Shown here piece by piece: positions 1 through 7,930 of a stretch of 36,739 nucleotides of DNA (positions are counted from its first letter, which is position 1; every line of letters begins with the position of its first letter). The translations under genes were made by a program, and so were the position numbers. The notes below the pieces were generated by a model. It had not been told where the DNA came from and searched no databases. It saw only the letters and a program-made list of their open reading frames with translations. Where the stretch lies: assembly GCA_964383815.1 (NCBI GenBank), contig CAYLIC010000021.1, positions 1-36,739 on the forward strand, read 5' to 3'. Source of the stretch: UBA11524 sp964383815. Its GTDB lineage: Bacteria > Bacillota > Clostridia > Christensenellales > Aristaeellaceae.

Positions 1-5
1 CCTCA

Positions 6-30
6 AAAACCCAGTGTTTATGCGGGTTTT
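6..30 (-). terminator. Possible terminator of the GMP synthase gene
   Basis: A 7-bp inverted repeat (AAAACCC / GGGTTTT, loop of 11 nt) lies 15 bp past the guaA stop codon. On the minus strand it ends in a T-rich stretch. The stem is short and AT-rich, so the call is tentative. Confidence 0.4.
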
Positions 31-44
31 CAGCGTTTTTGGTA

Positions 45-1028
45 TTATTCCCACTCAATGGTCCCGATGGGCTTGGGAGTCAAATCGAACACCACGCGGT
101 TGATGCCCTCCACCTCGTGGGTGATGCGGTCGGTGATGTGGTGCAGCAGGGGGTAGGGAATTTCCTCAATGGTGGCGGTCATGGCGTCGGTGGTGTTCAC
201 GGCGCGGATGATGGCCGGCCAGCCTTCGTAGCGCTTGCCGTCGCGGACGCCAACGCTGGTGAAGTCCGGCACGGAGATGAAGTACTGCCACACCTTGCCG
301 GCCAGGCCGTTCTTGTCGAACTCCTCGCGGAGGATGGCATCAGCTTCGCGCAGGGCATGCAGGCGGTCGCGGGTGATGGCGCCCAGGCAGCGCACGCCCA
401 GGCCAGGGCCGGGGAAGGGCTGGCGGTAGACCATCTGACGGGGCAGGCCCAGGGCCTCGCCCACCACGCGCACCTCGTCCTTGAAGAGGAGTACCACGGG
501 CTCCACCAGCTGGAAGGTCATGCCGTTGGGCAGGCCGCCCACGTTGTGGTGGGCCTTGATGCCGTCCTTGCTTTCCAGAATATCGGGGTAGATGGTGCCT
601 TGGGCCAGGAACTCAATGCCTTCCAGCTTTTCGGCCTGCTCGGAGAAAACCTGGATGAACTCGGCGCCGATGATCTTGCGCTTCTGCTCCGGGGCGGCAA
701 CGCCAGCCAGCTTGTCCAGGAAGCGGTCGGTGGCATCGATATAGATGAGGTTGGCGTCCATCTGCTTGCCGAAAACCTCAATCACCTGCTCGCTCTCACC
801 CTTGCGCATGAGGCCGTGGTTCACATGCACGCACACCAGCTGCTTGCCGATGGCCTTGATCAGCAGGGCGGCAACCACGGAAGAATCCACGCCGCCGGAC
901 AGGGCCAGCAGCACCTTCTTGTCACCCACCTGGGCGCGAATGGCGGCAACCTGCTCCTCGATAAAGGCGTGAGCCAGCTCGGGGGTGGTGATGCGCACCA
1001 TGGATTCGGGACGCACATTGCTTTGCAT
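45..1028 (-). CDS. guaA: GMP synthase, ATP-pyrophosphatase subunit (no glutaminase domain)
   Basis: Converts XMP to GMP with ATP and ammonia in the cytoplasm, the last step of de novo guanine nucleotide synthesis. The 327-aa product carries the PP-loop SGGVDSS at residues 44-50, the core RQPFPGPGLGVR and the GMPS C-terminal dimerisation domain, ending with TPKPIGTIEWE. Typical bacterial GMP synthases are about 510-525 aa because a class I glutamine amidotransferase domain is fused in front. Here translation begins about 35 residues before the PP-loop, so that domain is absent. The start is set by GAAGGAGG eight bases before ATG. The 330 bp upstream hold no amidotransferase gene, so a glutaminase subunit must be encoded elsewhere, or the enzyme uses free ammonia, or a second fused copy exists. 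Two-subunit GMP synthases are well known from archaea. The family assignment is secure; the physiological partner is unknown. Confidence 0.95.
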   Translation of the reverse strand: MQSNVRPESMVRITTPELAHAFIEEQVAAIRAQVGDKKVLLALSGGVDSSVVAALLIKAIGKQLVCVHVNHGLMRKGESEQVIEVFGKQMDANLIYIDATDRFLDKLAGVAAPEQKRKIIGAEFIQVFSEQAEKLEGIEFLAQGTIYPDILESKDGIKAHHNVGGLPNGMTFQLVEPVVLLFKDEVRVVGEALGLPRQMVYRQPFPGPGLGVRCLGAITRDRLHALREADAILREEFDKNGLAGKVWQYFISVPDFTSVGVRDGKRYEGWPAIIRAVNTTDAMTATIEEIPYPLLHHITDRITHEVEGINRVVFDLTPKPIGTIEWE

Positions 1029-1090
1029 GGGATGTTCCTCCTTCGTTGTTCAAGGATCCAACTTCCACCGGGGAATTTTTTTTACAGCCT

Positions 1091-1119
1091 ATTATAACGC
1101 TTGATTTGTCGGGTGTAAA
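1091..1119 (-). promoter_or_regulatory. Promoter of guaA
   Basis: On the minus strand TTTACA (1114-1119) and TATAAT (1091-1096) are separated by exactly 17 bp. The leader to the ATG is about 60 nt and shows no purine-riboswitch signature. Confidence 0.7.
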
Positions 1120-1143
1120 GCGGAAAATCTGGTGGAAATATAA

Positions 1144-1368
1144 TCATCTCAGGCCAAAAAGCCGGGAAATCCGGTCGCTGACTCCTTCGCGGATGGCGAT
1201 GCCGTAGTCCGGCACCACCATGCCTTCTTCATCCGGCGTGGCGAAGCAGGGACAGGCACAACGCTCGAAGCATCTGTCGTCCGCGGTTGCCAATCAGCAG
1301 GCATTGGGGCCAGCGTTCTTTTTGAATACCGGCAATTTGCACAGGCGAAAGTTCTCCCTGCTCACCAT
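1144..1368 (-). other. Unexplained cysteine-rich frame with one internal TGA, downstream of the sortase gene
   Basis: An ATG overlaps the sortase stop codon (ATGGTGA). From it one frame runs 75 codons to a TGA at 1144, broken only by a TGA at 1294-1296 directly after a Cys codon. The second part carries CFERCACPC and ends VSDRISRLFGLR. I do not recognise the product. It could be a decayed gene, a frameshifted remnant (a second frame is open across 1229-1456), or a selenocysteine codon. A weak stem-loop follows the TGA, but I cannot show it is a SECIS element. There is no convincing ribosome-binding site. Confidence 0.25.
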
Positions 1369-2348
1369 TTTCTTGCCCGGTTGATAATGCGCTGCACGCC
1401 CTCGATGGTTTCGCCGTCCCGCAGGCGGCGGGCAGCCACAATGCGGCGCTCCTCATCGTCGTCCACGCAGGTAATCAGCAGCAGAATCTGATCCTCCGGC
1501 TGCACGTCCAGGCTGGTGTAGAAGGCGGAATGGCTCAGCAGCGCATCAATGGCCTCCTTCCGCCAGGCGATGTTGGTGGAGTTCATCTGGCCAAAGCTGA
1601 AATAGTTGCTGTCCCTGGCGTTCAGGCTCAGCTGGGTGATGGAGAAGATGACATACTGTCCATCCTCATACATGGTGTTGAAGGTGATGAAGGGATTCTT
1701 CTGGTAGAAGGACAGGTTTTCATAGTTCCGCAGGCAGCCGAACATGGCGCCTGTTTTCATGTTGTGTCCGTACACCATCAGCGTATAGGGCCGGGTGGAA
1801 AGGTCGGTGCTCTCGTCCAGGAAGATGGCGCCGTTCACATTGTGATAGCCCCGGTAGTCCCGCTTCAGGTAGTAGCTGTTGTCCCGCTGCACCACAGCCT
1901 CATCCAGCAGGCCGGGAATCTTCAGCCAAGCCACAATGTCCGCATTCTGCCGGCGGAGCTTGGTGAAGGTGGAGCTGATGGCGCCATAGGGGTTGCCGGG
2001 ATAGCGCAGTGCCTCCAGCCGGATGGCAGGCGTGGCAGTGGGCGTGGGTGTGGCCTCCGGCGCCGGGGTGGGTGTGGGAGCGGGTGTGGCGGTGGGTGCC
2101 GGGGTGAAGGTGGGTTCCTCCGCTTCCTGGTAATACAATTCCCGCAGCTCCTCGGAGGCGTTCTGGGCGGCAACATAGTCCGCACCGTAGCGAATCAGCT
2201 GCCAGGCGCTGAACACCATCACGCAGGCCAGCAGCACCATCAGCAGCAGCTCCTGCCGGCGGCGCCTGCCGGCACCAGGGGTATAGGAATACTGGCGCAG
2301 CTTCTTGCGGCTGTGCTTTTCATGCTCGGGCATATGACCGCGCTGCAT
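1362..2348 (-). CDS. srtB: Class B sortase with Pro/Thr-rich stalk
   Basis: A membrane-anchored cysteine transpeptidase of the sortase B family, which joins sorted surface proteins to the cell envelope. The 328-aa protein has a basic cytoplasmic N-terminus (residues 11-32), one membrane segment (about 33-52), an extracellular stalk of repeated TP/AP units (about 79-108) and the sortase domain (about 115-328). Catalytic residues are visible: His195 in VYGHNMKTG, Cys294 in LLITC and an Arg at 301-302 in EERRIV. The ATG chosen lies eight bases after GGGAGG; an in-frame GTG three codons upstream would overlap that site. No LPXTG-like substrate or pilin gene is encoded in the window, so its target is unknown. 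The stalk is unusually long for SrtB and may place the active site deep in the wall. Confidence 0.9.
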   Translation of the reverse strand: MQRGHMPEHEKHSRKKLRQYSYTPGAGRRRRQELLLMVLLACVMVFSAWQLIRYGADYVAAQNASEELRELYYQEAEEPTFTPAPTATPAPTPTPAPEATPTPTATPAIRLEALRYPGNPYGAISSTFTKLRRQNADIVAWLKIPGLLDEAVVQRDNSYYLKRDYRGYHNVNGAIFLDESTDLSTRPYTLMVYGHNMKTGAMFGCLRNYENLSFYQKNPFITFNTMYEDGQYVIFSITQLSLNARDSNYFSFGQMNSTNIAWRKEAIDALLSHSAFYTSLDVQPEDQILLLITCVDDDEERRIVAARRLRDGETIEGVQRIINRARKW

Positions 2349-2371
2349 CTGCGCCACCTCCCTTTCCTTTT

Positions 2372-2400
2372 ATTTTATCATGCAGGAAAAACCATGTCAA
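2372..2400 (-). promoter_or_regulatory. Promoter of the sortase gene
   Basis: On the minus strand TTGACA (2395-2400), 17-bp spacer, TAAAAT (2372-2377), 24 bp before the sortase start codon. It is divergent from the mannan operon promoter about 95 bp away. Confidence 0.7.
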
Positions 2401-2411
2401 CAAAAAGACAG

Positions 2412-2427
2412 GGTTACAATGGTAACC
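2412..2427. promoter_or_regulatory. Inverted repeat between divergent promoters
   Basis: GGTTAC-AATG-GTAACC, a perfect 6-bp inverted repeat upstream of the sortase -35 box. A second one, CGGAAATA (2458-2465) with TATTTCCG (2482-2489), lies just before the mannan operon -35. Either could bind a regulator; no factor can be named. Confidence 0.3.
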
Positions 2428-2492
2428 GGCCTGTAAACTTTTCGCCTAGAAAGAATCCGGAAATAGAAAGAGAAATTTCCTTATTTCCGTGC

Positions 2493-2522
2493 TTGACAAC
2501 CAGAATGGACAGAATGTATAAT
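2493..2522 (+). promoter_or_regulatory. Promoter of the mannooligosaccharide operon
   Basis: TTGACA (2493-2498), 18-bp spacer, TATAAT (2517-2522): both hexamers are perfect consensus, 46 bp before the GH113 start codon. Such a strong promoter fits control by a repressor. Confidence 0.8.
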
Positions 2523-2531
2523 ACAAACGAA

Positions 2532-2544
2532 CTTAACTGTTAAG
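2532..2544. promoter_or_regulatory. Candidate operator for the LacI-type regulator
   Basis: CTTAACTGTTAAG is a perfect inverted repeat around one central base, starting about 10 bp after the -10 box, at or just after the expected transcription start. A repressor bound here would block initiation. The LacI-type gene inside the same operon is the obvious candidate; the link is inference. No second copy was seen upstream of the other operon genes. Confidence 0.5.
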
Positions 2545-2568
2545 CTAACGCATCAGGAGGAAACCGGC

Positions 2569-3519
2569 ATGCGCTATATGAACGGCTGTACCTTTGGGTT
2601 TATGAGTCCCCGCGGGTTTACCGCCCGGGAGGAATGGAAACGCTCGCTGCGGCTGATGGTGGCCTCCACCGGCTGCGACACGGTGATTCTCCCTGTGGCT
2701 GCCCTGCAGAACCATGCCTATTCCACCCAGGTGGACTACCTGACCCCCGATGTGATGAGCATGGAGGATGTGCGCGCCGTGGCGGCGGAGGCCCGCGCCC
2801 TGGGCCTGCGCCTGGTGTTGAAGGCCATGGTGAACTGCCGGGACGGCTACTGGCGGGCGTACATCCGCTTTTTCGACAGCTATGTTCCCACGGAGCCTAC
2901 CTGGGAGCAGTGGTTCGCCAGCTATGGCGAGTTTGTTGTAGCCCTGGCCCGCACGGCCCAGGAGGTGAAGGCGGACATGTTCTGCCTTGGCTGCGAAATG
3001 GTGGGCACCGACCACCGGGACAGGGAGTGGCGCCAGCTTGCCGCCCAGGTGCGCCAGGTGTATACCGGCCCGCTGACCTACAACTGTGACAAGTTTCAGG
3101 AGCACAACGTTACCTGGTGGGACGCGGTGGACGTGATCAGCTCCTCCGGCTACTACCCCATCGACCAGCTGGAGGAGCACTTCCAGCGGATTGAACAGGT
3201 GGCAGAGAAGTTCGGCAGGCCTTTCATCTTTATGGAGAGCGGTTGCCCCAGCCGGGCAGGCAGCGAGTATGTGCCCAACAACTGGAGCTTCGGCGGCGAG
3301 CAGAGCAACGAGGCCCAGGAAAAGTGGTATCGGGCTTATACGGAGGCACTGCTGCGCCATCCGAAAATTCGCGGCTGCGTCTGGTGGGACTGGAGCGCTG
3401 TGCGCCTTTACCCCTGTGAGCAGGGCGCAGCAAACAACGGCTATTGTGTTTACGGCAAGCCTGCCGAAAAAGTATTGCAAGCATATTCCCGGGCCATAGC
3501 TCTCCGGGAAGGCAACTGA
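2569..3519 (+). CDS. GH113 beta-1,4-mannanase / mannosidase, cytoplasmic
   Basis: Glycoside hydrolase family 113 (clan A TIM barrel), which cleaves beta-1,4-mannosidic bonds in mannan or mannooligosaccharides. The 316-aa protein is a single domain. The retaining catalytic pair is Glu143 (FCLGCEM, acid/base) and Glu223 (IFMESG, nucleophile), with aromatic motifs WWDAVDVI and VWWDWSA lining the cleft. There is no signal peptide: the protein starts MRYMNGCTFGF, so it acts inside the cell on imported oligomers. AGGAGG eight bases before ATG fixes the start. It is the first gene of a seven-gene operon whose other members process mannooligosaccharides, in agreement with GH113 enzymes in gut Clostridia. 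Whether it is endo- or exo-acting cannot be told from sequence alone. Confidence 0.88.
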   Translation: MRYMNGCTFGFMSPRGFTAREEWKRSLRLMVASTGCDTVILPVAALQNHAYSTQVDYLTPDVMSMEDVRAVAAEARALGLRLVLKAMVNCRDGYWRAYIRFFDSYVPTEPTWEQWFASYGEFVVALARTAQEVKADMFCLGCEMVGTDHRDREWRQLAAQVRQVYTGPLTYNCDKFQEHNVTWWDAVDVISSSGYYPIDQLEEHFQRIEQVAEKFGRPFIFMESGCPSRAGSEYVPNNWSFGGEQSNEAQEKWYRAYTEALLRHPKIRGCVWWDWSAVRLYPCEQGAANNGYCVYGKPAEKVLQAYSRAIALREGN

Positions 3520-3534
3520 AAGGAAGGAAGCACC

Positions 3535-4695
3535 ATGCTGGCAACCCAACTGAGAGAGCACCTGACCCACAAGATTCTCCCCTTCTGGCAGAACCTGGCG
3601 GACGAGAAAAACGGCGGCTATTACGGCTATGTAACCAAGGAGCTGGTGGTGGACAAGCACGCCCACAAGGGCTGCATCCTCAACAGCCGCACCCTGTGGA
3701 GCTTTGCAACCGCCGCCCGGGTGCTGAAAGACGAAAGCTACCTGCCCTACGCCAAGCGTGCCTACGACTTCATGGAGAAGTTTGAGGACAAGGAAAACGG
3801 CGGCGTGTACTGGTCTGTTACGGCAGAGGGAGAGCCCCTTGACCTGACCAAGCACACCTACTGCCAGGCCTTTGCCATTTACGGTCTGGCGGCCTATGCC
3901 CGCGCCACCGGCCTGGCGGAGCCACTGGACAAGGCCATGAAGCTGTTCCGCATCATTGAAGATCGCTGCATGGATCAGGGCGGCTATGGCGAGGCATACA
4001 AGCCGGACTTCTCCCCGGAGAGCAACGAAAAGCTCTCCGAAAACGGTGTGATGGCTACCCGCACCATGAACACCCTGCTCCATGTGCTGGAAGCCTATGC
4101 GGAGCTGTACCGTGCAAACGGCAACGAGGAAGTGCGCCAGGCTGGCGTGAAGTGCCTGGAGCGCTTCCTGAACGTGATGTACAGCAAGGACAAGCACCGG
4201 CTGGAGGTATTCTTCGATGAGGCATACAAGCCGCTGCTGGACATGCAGTCCTTCGGTCACGACATTGAAGCTTCCTGGCTTATGTGGGATGCGGTGGAGT
4301 GCATGATTCCCGCCGCCGAGCAGGCGCCCTACAAGGCCATGTGCCTTGACCTGGCGGACGCCGTGTACACCAGGGCCATGACCGACCACGGCCTGAAAAA
4401 CGAAATGGTGGACGGTGTGGTGGACGAGCTGCGCATCTGGTGGGTGCAGGCGGAAACCCTGCTGGGCTTCTCCAATGCCTATGACCTGACGGGCGAGAAG
4501 CGCTACCAGGATGCGGTGAACGCCCAGTGGGGCACCATCCAGCGGATGATTGTTGACCCCCGCCCCAATGGCGAATGGTACTGGTCCGTCTACGAGGACG
4601 GCCGCATGACTGACCGCCCCATGGTGGAGGAATGGAAGTGCCCTTACCACAACAGCCGCATGTGCCTGCGCATCATTGAGCAGGGAAAGGAGTAA
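3535..4695 (+). CDS. AGE-family mannobiose/cellobiose 2-epimerase
   Basis: An N-acylglucosamine 2-epimerase family (alpha/alpha)6-barrel enzyme of 386 aa. Context points to beta-1,4-mannobiose as substrate, whose reducing mannose is turned into glucose, giving mannosylglucose for the GH130 phosphorylase further down the operon. Conserved features are Arg51 in LNSRTLW, His242 in SFGHDIEASWLM and His372 in CPYHNSRMC, matching the two catalytic histidines of cellobiose 2-epimerases. Length is normal for the family (about 390-410). It begins 15 bp after the GH113 stop with GAAAGGAAGG before the ATG. Cellobiose could also be turned over; most enzymes of this family accept both. Confidence 0.9.
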   Translation: MLATQLREHLTHKILPFWQNLADEKNGGYYGYVTKELVVDKHAHKGCILNSRTLWSFATAARVLKDESYLPYAKRAYDFMEKFEDKENGGVYWSVTAEGEPLDLTKHTYCQAFAIYGLAAYARATGLAEPLDKAMKLFRIIEDRCMDQGGYGEAYKPDFSPESNEKLSENGVMATRTMNTLLHVLEAYAELYRANGNEEVRQAGVKCLERFLNVMYSKDKHRLEVFFDEAYKPLLDMQSFGHDIEASWLMWDAVECMIPAAEQAPYKAMCLDLADAVYTRAMTDHGLKNEMVDGVVDELRIWWVQAETLLGFSNAYDLTGEKRYQDAVNAQWGTIQRMIVDPRPNGEWYWSVYEDGRMTDRPMVEEWKCPYHNSRMCLRIIEQGKE

Positions 4696-4698
4696 CCC

Positions 4699-6867
4699 AT
4701 GGCAGAAATTCTTGTAACAGATAAGCTGATTCACCTGCGGAACGGACGCATCAGCTATGTAATTGCCCTGCTGGAGGGTGGCATTCCCGCCCACCTGTAC
4801 TTTGGCAGGCGGGTGGAAAGGGTGAATCCCGCCTCCCTGCTGCGGGCAGCCGCGCTGCCTGCGGATGGCAGCTATTCCGTGCAGAACTGCACCCTGGACC
4901 ATACGCCCCAGGAATACCCGGCCTTTGGCCTGGGTGACATGCGGGAAGGCGCTGCCAGCGTCCGCCGGGCGGATGGCACCAGCAGCCTGGATCTGCGCTT
5001 TGCCTCCGCGGAGGTGGTGCCCGGCAAGCCCGGCCTGCCCGGCCTGCCTGCCACCTTTGGCGACGATTGCCAAACCCTGCTCCTGCACCTGCGGGACGAG
5101 CTGCTTCAGCTGAATGTTACCCTGCAATACACCATCTTTGAGGACTGCGATGCCATTGCCCGCAGCGTGCTGTTTGAAAATGCCGGCGATGAGGCGCTGT
5201 TCCTGGAGCGGTGCTATTCCCTGTGCCTGGACGTGCCGGACAGCCGGTACGAATTGATCACCCTGTCCGGCGCCTGGGCCAGGGAGCGGGAGATTGCCCG
5301 CCGCCCGCTGGTGATGGGCGAGAGCAGTGTCAGCAGCCTGCGGGGCGCATCCTCCCTGCAAGCATCACCTTTCCTGGCGCTGGTTCGCCCTGAAACCACC
5401 GAGAGCCAAGGCCAGGTGATTGCCGCAGCGCTGGTGTACTCCGGTAATTTCTACGCCGGTGTGCATGTGGATGGCAACCGCACCGCCCGGATGATGCTGG
5501 GCCTGAACGCCACGGACTTCCAGTGGAAGCTGGATGGCGGTGCCGCCTTCCAGACCCCGGAGGCCGTGCTGGTGTATTCCGATGCGGGCCTGGACGGCAT
5601 GAGCAGCCAGTTCCACCAGGTATGCGCCCGGCACCTGGTGCGGGGTGCCTTTGCCCACGCGCCGCGGCCTATCCTGCTGAACAACTGGGAGGCCACCTAT
5701 TTCAACTTTGACGAGGAAAAGCTCTTGAACATTGCCCGCACCGCCGCCAGGGTGGGTGTAGAGCTGTTTGTGCTGGATGACGGTTGGTTTGGCCATCGAG
5801 ACAGCGATAATTCCTCTCTGGGTGATTGGTTTGTGGACAAGCGAAAGCTCCCTGGCGGGCTGACTGCCCTAGCGGAGAAGGTGCATGCCCTGGGTCTGAA
5901 GTTTGGCCTGTGGTTTGAGCCGGAGATGATTTCCCCGGACAGCGAGCTGTTCCGCGCCCACCCGGACTGGTGCATCCACATCAGCGGGCGCACCCATATC
6001 GAGGGCCGGAACCAGCTGATTCTCGACCTGTCCCGCCCGGAGGTGTGCGACTATGTGTACCATGCCGTGGCAGACAACCTGGCTGCAACTCCTATTGACT
6101 ATGTGAAGTGGGACATGAACCGGAACTTTACCAACATCGGCAGTGCTGCCCTGCCGGCGGACAGGCAGAAGGAGCTGCCCCACCGCTACATGCTGGGCCT
6201 GTACAGCGTGATGGAAAGGCTGATTCACGCCTTCCCCCATGTGCTGTTTGAAAGCTGCTCCAGCGGCGGCGGGCGCTTCGACATGGGTATGCTGCACTAC
6301 ATGCCCCAGACCTGGACCAGCGATGATACCGATGCCCTGTGCCGCTGCAAGATTCAGTACGGCACCTCTCTGGTGTTCCCGCCCTTTGCCATGGGCAGCC
6401 ATGTCAGCGCTGTACCCAACCACCAAACCGGGCGCATCACGCCCATTGATACCCGGGCCAATGTTGCCATGAGCGGCTGCTTTGGCTACGAGCTGGACTT
6501 GAACCGCCTGCCCCAGGAGGATCTGGCACAGGTGGAGAAGCAGATTGCCCGGGTGAAGGCCCTGCGGGAAACCCTGCTCTATGGCCAGTTCCACCGGCTG
6601 CTCTCCCCCTTTGAGGGCAACGACACCGCCTGGATCACCGTTTCCCCGGACAAGAATGAGGCGGTGCTCATGTTCACCCGGGCCCAGGCCCTGCCCAACA
6701 CCTATCCGCCCCTGCTGCCTCTTCGGGGACTGGCGGCGGACAAGACCTACCGCATTGTGGAAACAGGCGAGACCTATGGCGGCGATGAGCTGATGAACAT
6801 GGGCCTGAGCATTCCGTTGCCCGGTGGCGATGGCGCCTCCGCCAGCTACACGCTGCGGGCAGAGTGA
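4699..6867 (+). CDS. GH36 alpha-galactosidase
   Basis: A retaining alpha-galactosidase of 722 aa, the full length of GH36 enzymes of the Lactobacillus MelA/AgaSK type. The N-terminal beta-supersandwich (about 1-320) is followed by the TIM barrel, with VLDDGWFG (358-365), FGLWFEPEM (402-410), the nucleophile Asp472 in DYVKWDMNR, the SCSSGGGRFD motif (519-528) and the acid/base Asp542 in WTSDDTDA. In this operon it probably removes alpha-1,6-galactosyl branches from galactomannan oligosaccharides; raffinose-type sugars would also be cleaved. Start and the upstream stop are only 3 bp apart and its ribosome-binding site AAAGGAG lies inside the epimerase gene, so the two are translationally coupled. 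No signal peptide. Confidence 0.93.
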   Translation: MAEILVTDKLIHLRNGRISYVIALLEGGIPAHLYFGRRVERVNPASLLRAAALPADGSYSVQNCTLDHTPQEYPAFGLGDMREGAASVRRADGTSSLDLRFASAEVVPGKPGLPGLPATFGDDCQTLLLHLRDELLQLNVTLQYTIFEDCDAIARSVLFENAGDEALFLERCYSLCLDVPDSRYELITLSGAWAREREIARRPLVMGESSVSSLRGASSLQASPFLALVRPETTESQGQVIAAALVYSGNFYAGVHVDGNRTARMMLGLNATDFQWKLDGGAAFQTPEAVLVYSDAGLDGMSSQFHQVCARHLVRGAFAHAPRPILLNNWEATYFNFDEEKLLNIARTAARVGVELFVLDDGWFGHRDSDNSSLGDWFVDKRKLPGGLTALAEKVHALGLKFGLWFEPEMISPDSELFRAHPDWCIHISGRTHIEGRNQLILDLSRPEVCDYVYHAVADNLAATPIDYVKWDMNRNFTNIGSAALPADRQKELPHRYMLGLYSVMERLIHAFPHVLFESCSSGGGRFDMGMLHYMPQTWTSDDTDALCRCKIQYGTSLVFPPFAMGSHVSAVPNHQTGRITPIDTRANVAMSGCFGYELDLNRLPQEDLAQVEKQIARVKALRETLLYGQFHRLLSPFEGNDTAWITVSPDKNEAVLMFTRAQALPNTYPPLLPLRGLAADKTYRIVETGETYGGDELMNMGLSIPLPGGDGASASYTLRAE

Positions 6868-6880
6868 AAAGGAGCAACCT

Positions 6881-7879
6881 ATGGCAAACGTAACCATGCG
6901 CGACATTGGCAGGATGGTTGGCGTCAGCGCGGTAACCGTATCCAAGGCCCTGTCCGGCAAGGCAGGCGTTAGCGATGAAATGCGCCGGCGCATTGCCGCC
7001 CTGGCGGAGGAGCTGGGATATGTGAACCCCAACCAGCAGGCCCGGCAGCCCAGAAAGCTGGATGTGGGCATCCTGGTGCCGGAGCGGTTCTTCTCCGGGC
7101 AGTCCTTCTACTTCAAGTTTTACCACCAGGTGGTGCAGGCGCTGACGGAGGCCGGGCATTTCGGCCTGATGGAACTGTTGACCCAGGAGGACGATGCAGC
7201 GCTTCGCCTGCCCAACCTTCTGCGCAGCAGCCGGGTGGATGCGCTGATCCTTCTGGGCCAGCCCGGCAGGGAGTATATGCGAATGATTGCCAGGCAGCCG
7301 CTGCCCGTGGTGTTCCTGGACTTTTATGACGAGAGCGCCCTGGCGGATGCCGTGGTGGGCGACAATACCTACGGCACCTATCGGCTGACCAACCACCTGA
7401 TAAAGAACGGACACCGGGACATTGGCTTTGTGGGCAACTGCCGGGCTACCTCCTCCATCATGGACAGGTACCTGGGGTTTTTCCGGGCCATGCTCGTGCA
7501 CGATTTGCCCATCAGGGAGGAGTGCATTGTGTCCGACAGGCAGGAGGATGGTTCCTCCCTCACCCTGGCCTTGCCGGAAAGGCTGCCCACCGCCTTTGTG
7601 TGCAACTGCGACATTGTGGCCAGGCAGCTGATTGAGCAGCTCCAGGCCCTGGGCAAGCGGGTACCGGAGGATGTGTCCGTTGTGGGCTTTGACGATTTCA
7701 CCCTGGACGATAGCCTGACCCCGGCGCTGACCACCTTCCGGGTGGACTTCCGCTCCATGGCCCAGCTGGCTGTGAAGCTGGTGGGCGAGCGCTGTGCCGG
7801 CACCCAAAGGCCCTTTGGGCGGGTGGTGGTCAGCGGTCAGCCCATTTACCGCGATTCTGAGCGGGTGCTGCCTGCTTGA
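6881..7879 (+). CDS. LacI-family transcriptional regulator of the mannan operon
   Basis: A 332-aa LacI/GalR-type regulator. Residues 4-24 form the helix-turn-helix (TMRDIGRMVGVSAVTVSKAL), followed by the hinge helix around 48-56 and a periplasmic-binding-protein-like sensor domain with the typical VVGFDDFTLDDSLTPALTTF segment. The start chosen is the ATG behind AAAAGGAG, since in-frame codons further upstream lie inside the GH36 gene. It sits in the middle of the operon, 13 bp after the GH36 gene, so it is likely autoregulated, with the palindrome at 2532-2544 as candidate operator and a mannooligosaccharide as likely inducer. Ligand and operator are inference. Confidence 0.9.
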   Translation: MANVTMRDIGRMVGVSAVTVSKALSGKAGVSDEMRRRIAALAEELGYVNPNQQARQPRKLDVGILVPERFFSGQSFYFKFYHQVVQALTEAGHFGLMELLTQEDDAALRLPNLLRSSRVDALILLGQPGREYMRMIARQPLPVVFLDFYDESALADAVVGDNTYGTYRLTNHLIKNGHRDIGFVGNCRATSSIMDRYLGFFRAMLVHDLPIREECIVSDRQEDGSSLTLALPERLPTAFVCNCDIVARQLIEQLQALGKRVPEDVSVVGFDDFTLDDSLTPALTTFRVDFRSMAQLAVKLVGERCAGTQRPFGRVVVSGQPIYRDSERVLPA

Positions 7880-7930
7880 GAATATATTACACCATTGACT
7901 GAACCATATACAGAAAGCGAGGAAAAAACC

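Noticed and set aside
2020..2110. Tandem repeats resembling a CRISPR or minisatellite in the sortase gene
   Set aside because: They are in-frame Pro/Thr codon repeats that encode the stalk of the sortase; there are no spacers.
2545..5361. A 938-codon minus-strand frame across the mannan genes
   Set aside because: Shadow of GH113, epimerase and GH36 genes whose catalytic motifs and ribosome-binding sites are clear; the antisense product has no family features.
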